Positions 22,022-32,966 of a stretch of DNA of 64,000 bases are shown piece by piece. A program made the translations under genes and the position numbers. The stretch is from Phaffia rhodozyma. Its lineage: Eukaryota; Basidiomycota; Tremellomycetes; Cystofilobasidiales; Mrakiaceae. Under the pieces are notes generated by a model. That model had not been told where the DNA came from. It saw only the letters and a program-made list of their open reading frames with translations, and searched no databases. The stretch spans positions 744,001 through 808,000 of the forward strand of contig JACGZH010000002.1 of NCBI GenBank assembly GCA_014706385.1, read 5' to 3'. Numbering within the stretch: the stretch's first letter is position 1; each line of letters begins with the position of its first letter.

Positions 22022-22783
22022 TTATCTGGTAAGGAGGTTATTGGGATCGTCCACAGATGGAGTTTGTCTGTGACAAAGGTATGAAAACTACAAGTAAGAT
22101 GCCCACCGTGACTCTTATAAGATCAGCAAATGAGAAGAGAGAACTGATAACTTCAGAGATAACGTTGTGTATAAGAACGCGATGTGACTCGACTCACTCC
22201 CAAGCCTTTTTTTCCAACTTATATGACTCTGCTATCCAGACATATGTTTCGGCCCGAACAGTCGCGCCTTCCTTATCTAATCCTTCCTCAAGGATAAGCT
22301 CGGTTGCATGTGCTTCAATCGTGACTCGTTTTTCAGAAAGAGCGACAACTGATACCGTCCGAATGGCATACTCGTCTCCTTCAAATTCAGTAAGAGCGGC
22401 GACATCGGATGGAGAGAGATGATGGACAATCGTCCCTCGCACTTGGCCAGAATCTAGTCTGTTTATCAGCCCATTGCATCATCGTTCAGCGACAAAGTAT
22501 AAACATTACAAAGAGTGATAGTGAGACGACTCACGTTCCGGTCAACTGTTGAGATTGTTCTTCAGGGATCATGGCTGGATAGTCTTGACCTTTGACGGCA
22601 TGTCTAGAGTAGCCTTTTAGAATGCCTGGCTGGAACGTGAGATCTCGCCCAGGTCGATTGATGACTCGAAGCAAGATCTGTGACGGAGAACATGTAGCAT
22701 GAGTAAGTTCGAAATTGCAATTGCAGATTTGTCAGGCTTACTTCTGGCACCAAGAGAGTTCCATAAAAGAAGAAAGAAGCCAT
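22022..22783 (-). CDS. AIG2-type gamma-glutamylcyclotransferase-like protein
   Basis: Small protein with the gamma-glutamylcyclotransferase/AIG2 fold. From ATG 22783 MASFFFYGTLLVPE carries the FxYGTLxxP signature that binds the gamma-glutamyl group. An intron follows, then ILLRVINRPGRDLTFQPGIL and GYSRHAVKGQDYPAMIPEE, then (phase-correct via an acceptor near 22459) LDSGQVRGTIVHHLSPSDVA and LTEFEGDEYAIRTV, where the Glu of EFEGDEY is the expected catalytic acid. The 3' end is open to choice: TGA directly after KKAWE (22194), or use of the GTGAGT donor there and a last exon of about 15 codons ending at 22022. Its 5' end is 185 bp from the RMI1 start on the other strand, and the PLP gene follows on the same strand. 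Confidence 0.78.
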
Positions 22784-22968
22784 GTTGATTGTTAGATGGA
22801 CAGACGGAGATAAGTGGTATTTGGGCAGGAATCGCTCGTTTCGCTGATAACCGAGATATTTTCCATCTTCTTCCATCCTCAACCGTTTCTTCAACATCAA
22901 GAGAGAATGAACAAGAAGGGTGATGACCGAGTGATCGCATCCAAAAATTCCCTCTAATCATTCTATAG

Positions 22969-24980
22969 ATGTCCACTCATTCTGCTCAGATCGGACCTAT
23001 CCTCAATAACCTGAAGTTCCTCTACCCAAAACCAGCTATCGATCCAGTTGGTTGCCGATTTTCTCTCCAGAACCTTCTTGCACTTATATTAATTCGAACT
23101 CAAACCTTCTATATTTGTTGTTTTGAAACTTGCTGTCAATTTCCATAGGAATGGGTCACAAACATTATTCAATCAATTCAGGAGAAGACTCCAGGCCTGA
23201 CACTTCAACAACAGATCAAACAGGTAAACCTTGCCTTCCTCGAGTCTGATCTCGAGCAATCAACTGTACATGGGACTGGTTTTCCGCTTGAGTTGATTAC
23301 CGGAGAGGATATGATGCATCAGCAGGTATTATATCAAGGGCAGAAACAAGGCTGCCTCGTCATGATCATGGCTATCACAGAGGTGCGACCTCTTTTCTAC
23401 ATGATCTTGTCGCCCGTCCTGGACACCAGTAAACTTTCATCCTAAGTCTAATTCTCTCAATGAAGACTGACTGTATGCACCTTCTTAATTTCTCCGGCTA
23501 TAAATATATGGCTCTCCACAGATCGGAGCTTCGGCATACAATCTCAAACGAACGTTGAATGACAAACGAGAAGTTCGGTCTGGCCGAGCGCAAATTAGGC
23601 GATTACCTGTAGAGGAAGAAGGTGCTGAGGATGGGTCAGGTAATGGGAGAGAGGAAGACGAGAAGGAAGGCACTGGACCAAAGTATACGAGGTCAATGTT
23701 GAAGTTCACACTAAGTGATGGAGTTCACGAGGTCGAAGTGAGTTTTCAATATATATCTCTGTCATCTTTTGATCCTATCCTGGTTGTTTAGAAATCTTAT
23801 CGGTGTAAGCTTATTGGCAGGCCATAGAGTATAGGAAGATTCCCAATCTAGTGCTGGGAGAGACTCGGCTAGGATGTAAAGTCAGTTGTTCGTGCATGAA
23901 TTGCCTGTCTATTCTTGAAGACAGGAAGTTAGAATTGACGCATCATACGGTTGTTTCTGATTTCATACACTTCATACAAACAGCTTGTTCTGCAAAATGT
24001 CAAGGTTCTCAGAGGATTGTTGCTGCTTACACCTGAGAACTGCTCGGTCAAGGGGTACAGCGTACCTCAATGGTGTGAAGGAATTAGGGAGGAGATTGCG
24101 CTGGAGAGAAGCCTGAATGATCGGCTTGGGTAAGTGAAAGTCCAGCCTTTTCTTTTCATCTGTCTCAAGACGTTGTGGGGTACATGCACTCAGATTGGTT
24201 TTCCGATATACCAGAATCGATCCGGAGCCTGAGCAGCACAATATCGCTCTCTCGCCACCAAATCTTCCTCCAAGGGCCCGAACAGAAGGCCAACCTCTAC
24301 ATCAGGGACCTATCGATATCGACTTTGACGATGATGATGTCAATAAGGAGGAAGAAGAAGAAGACTATATTCCGGAAGGGTTTGAACTAATGCCTGCTCA
24401 CATGCCATTGAATACGGTTCCACGTGGACAATCTTCAATCATATACGAATCGACATCCACACCTATTCCTGCCTCGGTTCTTCCTACCCGTCGGGCCGCT
24501 CCGTCTCCTGTGAAGCAACCTGCTCCAAAACGCCAGAACTCGTCTGTTGGAAAGAGATCAGCGACGAAGATCGCTGAAGAAAAATGGGACATAGATTTGG
24601 AGTTGGCAATCGCAGAGGCTGAGGGGATGGACGAGGATGATTGGGCGGCGTTGGACGAGATGAACGATGTCGATGTTGTCAAAAAGGGTGGCGAGTTTTC
24701 GGGAGCTGGTCAGTCTAACCCTACAAGCGTCCAAACTGAAACGTCCAGCAGGTTCTTTCGCTTTGTAAATTCTACTGTGGCTCAACATAGTAAATCACGA
24801 CCGATGGAATCTTCTACCCTGGCGACCGCCGGCGAAAGGGAGCCGATTGTGTTGTCTGATGAGGAGACTACATGGAAGACGTACCGATCCTCTCAACTCG
24901 GTGCTGTGAAAGACCAACGTCCATCTCAACAGGGAGCACCTGCGTCAACTCCTGACGCGAACATTATCGAGATCGATTAG
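22969..24980 (+). CDS. RMI1: RecQ-mediated genome instability protein Rmi1
   Basis: OB-fold partner of topoisomerase III and the RecQ helicase, dissolving double Holliday junctions. Exon 1 from ATG 22969 (STHSAQIGPILNNLKFLYPK), then PEWVTNIIQSIQEKTPGLTL (helical DUF1767 part), FPLELITGEDMMHQQVLYQG, IGASAYNLKRTLNDKREV with an acidic insertion, MLKFTLSDGVHEVEAIEYRK, PNLVLGETRLGCKLVLQNVK and RGLLLLTPENCSVKGYSVPQ, the OB-fold strands typical of Rmi1. The long last exon is acidic/disordered (DFDDDDVNKEEEEEDYIPEG; AEAEGMDEDDWAALDEMNDV). Stop at 24978. Six or so exons join without frame conflict. Confidence 0.85.
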
Positions 24981-25633
24981 AGGAGTAGTTTAATGTAATA
25001 TGATATCATCATGGATGTCTTCCTCTCGAACGCTCGAAGCCTTTTGTTCTAGCCTTTTCTTCGAAAAGAGACAACCGATCTTATAGACATGAGAGGCCAT
25101 AGATAGAAAATTTGATTACCAATGGACACAAAGTACGGAAGGAGATTTATAGAGCAGAAGAGAAAACGTCCGGCGGCATCGATGAAATACATGTGCGGCA
25201 CTCGCGGCACTCGCGGCGTTCTCGGCAACCCGTTCGATTTCCACATCCGCTTTCTCCTTCATGCGCTTTCTTTTGTCATTGGCGTCGAAAACTATCCGGT
25301 GGATGGGGTGTTGGGGGAGGAGGCAAAAGCATGCATAGCTTGGAGGTGACCAAGTGGATTGAACCTCTTTGGGAAATACCGACTTCATCCGGGTCCGGTC
25401 CCTTTTAAAGCTCAAGGTGATTTTCGATTTCCCTTCTTCTGGATCCTTCCCACACACTCGACTACATTCGACTTTCTGTACACTTTCGATCCTTCTCATA
25501 TATACCCACCTTCTACGTTAACCCCACACTCATCCCTCGATCTCCACACATCCTCTCCACCAATACCCCCTTGAATCTATCGATTTCCCCGTTAAACAAC
25601 CCAGACTCAAAACAAACGTAGGCAAGAATAACA
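24981..25633. other. Intergenic between RMI1 and an unknown gene
   Basis: Contains a G-rich patch (25280-25330), a short repeat of GGCACTCGC near 25197-25216, and a CT/CA-rich leader before 25634. Short frames show no recognisable protein. Confidence 0.5.
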
Positions 25634-26655
25634 ATGATTAGTTCTCCAAGATCTACTATCGAGCTGCCTGCCCAGTCGATGATCTCGGCTTTGCATCAGT
25701 TTGAATCCTCAGTGTTCAGGTACATCTTGGGGTTTTCCTGTCTTTATATCTTCTACTTCCCTATGGGTCTATTGACATGAATATGTGTGTGCGTGTGAAA
25801 GAAAGTGCCCTGACTGATAGGTTTCACTCCGTCTCTACGATTTAGCTCATTGATGGTCCCTGGCAGCTGTGAGGTGGAGCTCATCTGTGACCTTCCCGTG
25901 TGGGATTCGGAGAACTGGGATGGTGAGTTCATTCGGCAAGGCAAAAGAAGGAAAAACAAGGGTGGGCCTTGGGAAATCCCGGTTGTTGCCCGATGAGGTG
26001 TCAACTTGGCATTCACGTCGATAGCCGGAGTTACCCGCGTTGCCCATCCGGTCTGTCGTGCTGGCGACGCTAACTTTCGCGCGTGTTTTTCTTGTCTTTA
26101 TGTTCCACTTAGATCTCTCTTCATGCTATGAGCTTAGGAAGCGAACTCTTTCAACGCTTCATGTCCTCGTCGAAGATCTCAAAGTCCAAGGTGTACGTGT
26201 CCTTTATCAGTCAAAAACTACTATTTCTCTCTGATGATCAAGTGTTGTGGTCCTTCCTCGTGCTTACTAACATCGCCATGTCTTGATAGCTTTTGGCAAA
26301 ATACAGATTGGTTCCTGCAGCAATTCCCTTTTCATCCATCAGGTTGAACGACTCGTCCATCCCTATCGCGTCATTCTCTCCTCCGCTCGACATCTCGGTC
26401 TTGGTGGCCAATGCGCAGAGTTCGGGTGCTCGTCGACTTGGCTCGGGAGACATCATGCACGAGATCAAGAGCATGAAAGTGCTGGAGAACCGACTGTGAG
26501 TGGTATTCTTGTCTTTTTCTTCTTTCTTTTTGTGTGTGTCTCTCGATTTGCTTTGGGACTGATCGAATCTTGCTTAATCTTCGTCCAGGCGCCCCCAAAC
26601 ATTCATGTTGCCTAGCTCGCTTGATAGTCCTTCTCCCACGCTCGTCTTGACCTAA
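25634..26655 (+). CDS. Unknown small protein, five exons
   Basis: I do not recognise it. Exons join in phase: ATG 25634 (MISSPRSTIELPAQSMISAL, HQFESSVFR), about 25846-25920 (SLMVPGSCEVELICDLPVWD, SENWD), about 26138-26190 (GSELFQRFMSSSKISKSK), about 26291-26496 (LLAKYRLVPAAIPFSSIRLN, then PPLDISVLVANAQSSGARRL, GSGDIMHEIKSMKVLENRL) and the last one (RPQTFMLPSSLDSPSPTLVL-T-stop). About 170 residues, no signal peptide or membrane segment, mixed alpha/beta look. Clean splice phases across four introns are the main reason to call it real. Function unknown. Confidence 0.55.
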
Positions 26656-29304
26656 TAGCCCCTCTCTCTCTCCTCCATCAGTCTGTTCCTCTTGTTTCCA
26701 ATCATACATGTATAAATTCCCTAGCATAGGCCGTCTTGAACATCCTCCTTCACTCCCATCATATATCGTCGCATAGTCTAGTCCTTCTCTTATACCTTTT
26801 CTTTCTCACTTCTTGTTTTTTTGACACTGTTGTACGTCTATTGTTATTATACCGGAATCAGAATCGTGTCTCTTCCGTTCCCTTCTGATCCGATGATTGA
26901 CATGTTGTACCCATCTATAAGTCCGATTTCATTTCTCTCAGAAATAGATCGAAGAGGGAATATTAATGTGTGTCAGTCGGTTGAAAACCCTGGCAAAGGA
27001 ACAAAAGGAAGAACGTCCGGTCGAGTCAAGGTTACAAGTTGAAGCTGTGCTCATGAGCCTCACGTGTATGATTACCAGGGCGCCGTGCCACCTCAAAAAC
27101 AGACCATTTTTTTCGCTCTCTCTTTTCTCCTCTTTCTCCCAACCCTCGTCGAGCAAAGAATCGCTTTCGCAGATACACCTACAAGGTCGTCAGGTTCTTG
27201 GATCTGCACACCTTTCTCTCGTCTGCTGGGAAAGTCCCCGGAGTTTAAGAAAGAAAAAAAAAAGTGGAAGAAGATGCAACCCGATCAGTCCATAAACCTT
27301 TCGCTGTTCTGACCCCTGCTTTCTCCATCTTGGGTCTCTTTTCCCCCTGATCTTCTTCATTCTAGGGTTTCCGCTCCACGTCTTAAGCCTTTTATGGGCA
27401 CCTTCCTCGACTTGGTGATCTCTGGTTCTGCATCCCAAACCGGCTGTTCTTATCCTTTACCTTTCCTTGGTTGATCCGCCTGCCTCGTCTCTGCATTCCC
27501 CAGTCCCAAACTTGTACAATCCCACCGGTGTTCTTACATCTTTTCTTCCATTCCAAAGCTCGACAGTCAGTTGCGGAAAGATCCTGCTCAGATTTTGGTT
27601 TACCTACATGGAAAGCTGACACCCCTAAGCACGGTGTTCGGAGTAGGACCTTTCTGGGTTATGGTCTTTCCGTACATGTCGAGTGGTTGATTGATTAAGT
27701 CTGCTTATAAGATTGTATAGGGGGGTTCGCAGAGCAAGGTGGTTGCTCTCCCGTTTGGTTTGGTTTCCAAGGCTGAGAGCGGTCGGGCGAAACGAGAGTA
27801 GATCTTACATCGAGGTCGGATGGGATGTTGGGTTCAGCGTTTGCCTTTTAATGTTGATGATTCTAGGTGCGGAAAGAGATTTGGAAGCAGGGTAGGTGGA
27901 AGCTCTTTTCTTTTCGGCAGGGAGGATCGTTCAGTGGTCTTGGTTGGTCTTTTGTCTGTTTGAGGGAATCAGAACATCATGGACGCTTCGCCTTTGGTGG
28001 ATCGCCGTCCGTTCATACCCCTCAAAGGCACCTCCGTCCCATTGATTCTCCCTGGATTCCTTCTTCCCACCCCCCAACGCGTCATGCGGGCAATCCTATC
28101 CCTTGCATCAACTGACTCCTGCTATCCTCTGAACGGGTCGATCTCGTCTTGGTTTTTCAAAGTCCTCCTACTGTCTGACGTCCGGCCTTTCACTCTCTTT
28201 CTTGTTGGCAGGAGATCCCTTTTTGTTTACTATGGAGGATAGTAGAAGAGATTAGGGAAAGAGTTCAGCGAAGACATGAGCTGCTTTTTCCTGCCTGAAA
28301 CCTCTTCACTTTCTTTCATTGCACAAACGAGATGTTGAGGTCTCCCTCTACTGAGAAAGAGAATGTGAAATCCGGATCTAGGGAAAGAGTCTCGCTTTAA
28401 GAATCCGAGGTGGGCTGTCTGACTCTGTTCAAGGAGAGTTGGAGTTCTCAGTAGATTGGGACGCTCGATGTACTGCACCCCCCAACCTCGTCTTTTTTTA
28501 CCCTTGAGTTTTTTTTCACGAGCAACATACACCTTGTTCCTCATAGTCAAATGGTTCTGCGATTGCCTCTCTTCTTTCTTCCTCTTCGGGGGAAGTAAAC
28601 CAGAAGAGGTAACACAATGGGGCTTACTCTTGCTTCCCGACGAGGGTTCTACTCCCCTCTCTTTTTCTCCTTCCACACTCTTTGGGACGTCGACTGGGTT
28701 CTCTTTGAGTTCCCTATTTGGCTTCCCTTGGATTATTTTGTTCGTTCTGTACAGTTCTTCATATCTGAGAATACGGAGAGGAACATACTCAAAGTCAACA
28801 CTAGAAAGAAAGGTATAGAGAAGAGTGTCCCAAAGAAAGAATAACATGAGAGTAGGGAAATGATAATCCTCGAGGGGGTACGGTATGGTGTGGTATGGTA
28901 TGGTATGGTGTGGTATGGTATGAAATGCTGTGTGTGTGTATGTATGTGTATGTGTATGTTTATTGTTTAGAGGGTTTCTCGTGAGGTATGAGAAAGGGCT
29001 ACAAATGAGAAAAGGACAAGAGGAAGGAAAGAGGAAACAAAAACGAGAATGAGTGAGCGTCGACCAGGACAGCTCGGCGTGCGATGGACGATGTACTGGA
29101 AACACAAATAAAGAGACGTAGAGCAGAAAGCGCGAGACAAGATAAGATGGGACGTCAAGGTACAGAGCACAGGAGGAGAGAGAGAATAGAAAAGAGGTAA
29201 GACTTGAACGGATCCAGCCGTGTCTCCAAGATGATGCAACACAAACAGAAATCGGAACACAAAACAAGAAAAAAAACAGTGGGTGAAGAGAAGATGTACA
29301 CGAT
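26656..29304. other. Gene-poor 2.6 kb tract
   Basis: Longest stretch without a supported gene, between two converging genes. It is strongly pyrimidine-rich on one strand, with many short frames in all phases. A 368-codon minus-strand frame (29336-28230) is low in complexity (poly-Ser/Phe/Leu, His-Thr and His-Tyr runs from microsatellites) and overlaps the end of the KCH1-like gene by 32 nt. I cannot support a protein. It may hold long 3' UTRs or a noncoding transcript. Confidence 0.5.
28882..28958. repeat. 20-bp and dinucleotide-like microsatellite
   Basis: GGTATGGTGTGGTATGGTAT occurs twice exactly (28882-28901, 28902-28921), built from GGTAT/GGTGT pentamers, followed by a (TG)n/(TATG)n run to about 28958. 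Confidence 0.9.
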
Positions 29305-31585
29305 CTAATTGCTCTTCTTGTAGACCGCTTTCTCATTGATGTAGCCGGCTGGTGTCAAATTTTGGTCCACCCTACCACTTTGAGTCCTCTCTTCTTGTCC
29401 GCTAGCTGACCACTGAACACCTTGAGCGTGATTCGGCGATAGAGACAAGGGATGTCCTTTGCTGCTCTCTCCACCAGCAGTGACCCTGTCGACTCCTCCA
29501 AATCGAGAGTTATCGTTCATCGTTTGATTACGAGTGACCAAAGGACCGGTAGAAGAGTGTTCGTAAGAGTCCTTTTGTGATTTCGGCGGAGAATGGAACG
29601 ATGTTGGAGGTTGGAGTTGATGTGAATATTGAGCTTGGGCTTGGCCTTGGATTGGAGGAAGAAAACCTTTTCGATAGGCCGAGGTCGAATCTTGTCTGGT
29701 GATATTCTGAGATGGCACATATGCTTTTGGCAGATGGTAGTTGCTGTGCGCCTGGGTCTGGGCCTGTTCGGTAGGTTGTTTGTGTTCGTAGCCATCGTAT
29801 CCACCAGGGGAAGTGGCGTAGTAGCCTTCCAAAACGTCCTGTGCGGATTCGTTCAATTTGAAAGATTCGGATCGACCTACCTGCCTGGACTGGGCTTGAG
29901 GTTGAAGTTGGAGTTGTGACCGGGATTGAGACCGGGATGGGGGGTACAAACTGGGTGGTTGATGGATTGGGTATGTAGTGCCTGGAGGTTGATACATTGG
30001 CATGGGTGGTGGTTGTCCGTACGCCAGATAGTCTCTTCCTCCGTTAAGATGATAGCCCTGAGGTTGTAGCCCAGCAGTGCCGAGTGGTTGATGATAAGGC
30101 AGGGGTGTAACATGGCCGTATGAGAGCGAAGAGACCTTGGTCAATGAGCTATTGCTCTCACTGTGAACCAAATGCCCTTGGCTTGTAGACGGGTTGCCGT
30201 AAAAGCCATCGATAGGCGCACCCAGGCGTCGGAGTGGTTTCTTGATATCTCCTTCCTCATCCTCGCCCTCGTCTTCATCAAGGAGAACGTTTGGCAACGT
30301 CGGTTGGTTCAGACCAATAATACCGTTGGAACCATCAGCTCCTGCCATTCGTTTTTCGTACGCTGCATTGCGGGCAATCCGCTGTTTTTGCTTGCGCTTG
30401 ATGAGCTCTGCAATCCGCTGAAAGTGAGAAGAGCAGACAAAGAGGCTGTCAGTCACGGAAACGGTATGTCAGCCAACGAAGCGAGGTCAAGACTGACCTT
30501 GTCAATCTTATGACAACAGTATTCCTATTGGGGAAGGTAAACAAAAAGAAGTCAGTTGGTCATGAACAGAGAAAGATGCTGATGATTTTACTATCCGACA
30601 GCAGATTACTCACCTTCAAGTTGCCTTGGATGTAGATAAGAAGGGGAATATACAAAATCGCCGCGCTGATGAGAAGTATCAGGTTGGCAGCAAAAACGAC
30701 AACGGTGAATATCATGGTGAGTAACATGATGGCTGTCACCCAATTTCCGTCGTAGTAGAGCGAGATATCGTCCGTCTGCCATTTGTTGACCTTGCCAAAC
30801 GAATACAATGTGAGCGCGTTAATGACCTGTCTCGGCGCATCTGCTACCAAGAGTGTCTTCCAGCCTATTGCGTCGAGATGATATGAGAAACAGATGAGTT
30901 TCAGTCTCAGTCACAGTGCAAGCCGAGAGGAAGGGAACACGCGCAAAAACACAGAGAGGCTAATCACATTTGAAGGTGAAGAACACGAAAAATGCAAAAT
31001 CATCCGACTTTTTAGTCGAGCTTTGAATATGGTCAAAGAAGCAAAAGTGTGGGTATGATCCTGAGTAAGTTGATGGGTCGAGACAGTTAGCACCTCGAAG
31101 AAAGTATTGGGAGAAGACACCAAGGAGCGGACATACGAAGGGAATAATAGTGGTTTGCCATCAGGTTCGTGAACGCGAACGAGATGTCTCGACTGCCGAT
31201 CACCTTCCGAGCCTTGTTCGCCTCGTATGCGAGCTGTTATGAGGAAGAAGAGAGTATGTTTGTATCAGGAACGAGAGACAGCGCTCTTCTTCCTCTTCCT
31301 CTTCCTCTTCTTTCTGAATCGATACTCGGACTTTTCAGCGCCGAGCTCGCCTAATTGACTTACCAGAAGAAAAGATACGATGATACAGCCCACAAAGATC
31401 CACTTTGTGACGAGGAACCCTACGTGAAGAACACAGTCGTCTCCGCATTTGGTATATATCGAATTTGTCCAGCCAGTAGCAAGGAGCATAGTGATGGCCG
31501 TGTAGATGTTTGCGCAATGAACGCCGATCGAGATGAGAACACCGATGTAGAGGAAGAGGTATCTACGGTTGAGTCGGAAGGACAT
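29305..31585 (-). CDS. KCH1: Kch1-type low-affinity potassium channel protein
   Basis: Plasma-membrane protein of the Kch1/Prm6 family that lets K+ in and promotes calcium influx during pheromone or ER stress in yeast. From ATG 31585: NRRYLFLYIGVLISIGVHCA, NIYTAITMLLATGWTN, WIFVGCIIVSFLL (TM1-2), then the exon with ARKVIGSRDISFAFTNLMAN and HYYSLRSY, a hallmark of the family, then DAPRQVINALTLYSFGKVNK and helices WVTAIMLLTMIFTVVVFAAN and LLISAAILYIPLLIYIQGNL. The cytosolic tail (30456-29305) starts RIAELIKRKQKQRIARNAAY and is long, Gln/Pro/Ser-rich and disordered. The start is the first ATG in frame with TM1; an upstream coding exon (about 31590-31750) is possible but I found no phase-consistent splice. 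Confidence 0.82.
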
Positions 31586-32966
31586 CAGTATGTTCAGAGT
31601 GCAAGACCGAGGGTAAGAAGAACAACAGGGAGAGGACTGACTTTGATCGGATTAGAAACCCGGTCGCTCGATATTCGGCCACCTATACGATTCATCGAAA
31701 GAGATTTCAGGCCAAAGGGGTATCCAGCGGTCAGTTTTTGCAGGGTTTAGGATCTGATGGCGTATGAAGAGTTGAGCAAGATTCGGGGCACGGGCCTCGT
31801 CACGTATAGAGCTAACAGCAGATACGCCGCGGCTCTGACGGATCAGGAGATGAAATCCTTGCCCTCCTTAACGATTTCTCAAGCTTCAGGATGAGAAAAA
31901 GGAGACACCATACATTGATAAAGTCAAACTTGAATTGAGGGAACAAAGAGATGTGTACGCAGGTTTATTAAAGCAAGAAGGCGACAAAAGGACCAGAAGG
32001 GGATTAGGTCGGTTGTATGCTCTCTGATCACCGAGGCTGGGTATAAAGACAGAAGCAAACCTTATGATCTGGTACGATCTCTCTTTTCCACTTTGCCTTG
32101 AAGCCCATTCTGACTGGTATTCCTCAAGGGATGATCTGGACGTGTAGAACGAGAGGACAGAAGGACAGATGGATCAAAAGAGCGACAATTCAAGGTAGAG
32201 TGTATAGTTAATGAAAGTGTATGCTATCTTTGGCTGTGGTGAGGGCGAGAGGTAGATTGCACGTGTTCCGTAACGTAACCACCGACCAGCTTCGAAACAC
32301 AGTCGTTACACGCGTCGGTGGCTTGGAAGGACAAGTAAAGATGTAAACAAGAAGATTCACATATACGACGAAGCGGAGATCGAGATTCTGTCTCCGGGAC
32401 TTGTACCGTAGAGTGTTGTGTTCTGGATGGCAGATGTGGTGAGTAATGATGTGTTGTCATACTGCGTTGCGCTGTAGTTAGGATGTCGAGTGAGCGTAGT
32501 GTCATGGTATGGGTATAAGGCTTGTAGAGGTATATCGTAGTATACTATGGTTCTCTGTAGTTCTCTATAGTGAATCAAAAGTACGGCACAGTATAGTACA
32601 GTACATTGCACTGCACTGTAGCATACAGGGTAGATTCATAGTACGATCGGCTAGTGGCCTCTGTAGTATAAATTGTAGTCACCACTATCATGTATAGATC
32701 GATACAGAAAGAATATATTCAAACTTCAAAATTATCTAGTGAAACTACAGAAAAATGGAGAAAATTCATCAACCTCTATTCCTTGTTTTCTTCTTGTTCT
32801 CAACTTCTCTTGGTCGTTCTTTCCACCCAAGCCGTTCCTTTCTTGGTCTCTTTCTCTGTGGAATTCGTTCTTTCTTTTCTTTCTTCTCCTCTTTCTCTCG
32901 ATCTAGATATCGTACTTGTCCACATAGTTGCCTCGTCCGGTCAACTTTCTCTCGACTCTTTCTCCC
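31586..32966. other. Divergent promoter region, KCH1-like / RasGEF-1
   Basis: About 1.4 kb between two divergent genes. Holds a TATA-like GGTATAAAGA near 32040 (+), a tract rich in GTA/TAC/CTGTA words (32515-32700) and a CT-rich leader just before 32967. No coding frame I can support, apart from a possible 5' exon of the KCH1-like gene at the left end. Confidence 0.5.

Noticed and set aside
28230..29336. 368-codon minus-strand open frame
   Set aside because: Pyrimidine-driven low complexity with microsatellite-coded runs and overlap with the KCH1-like C-terminus; no domain. Kept as a finding, not a gene.
31586..31750. Upstream coding exon of the KCH1-like gene
   Set aside because: Two candidate frames were tried; neither joins the first membrane exon in phase with a GT-AG pair, so the start at 31585 was kept.
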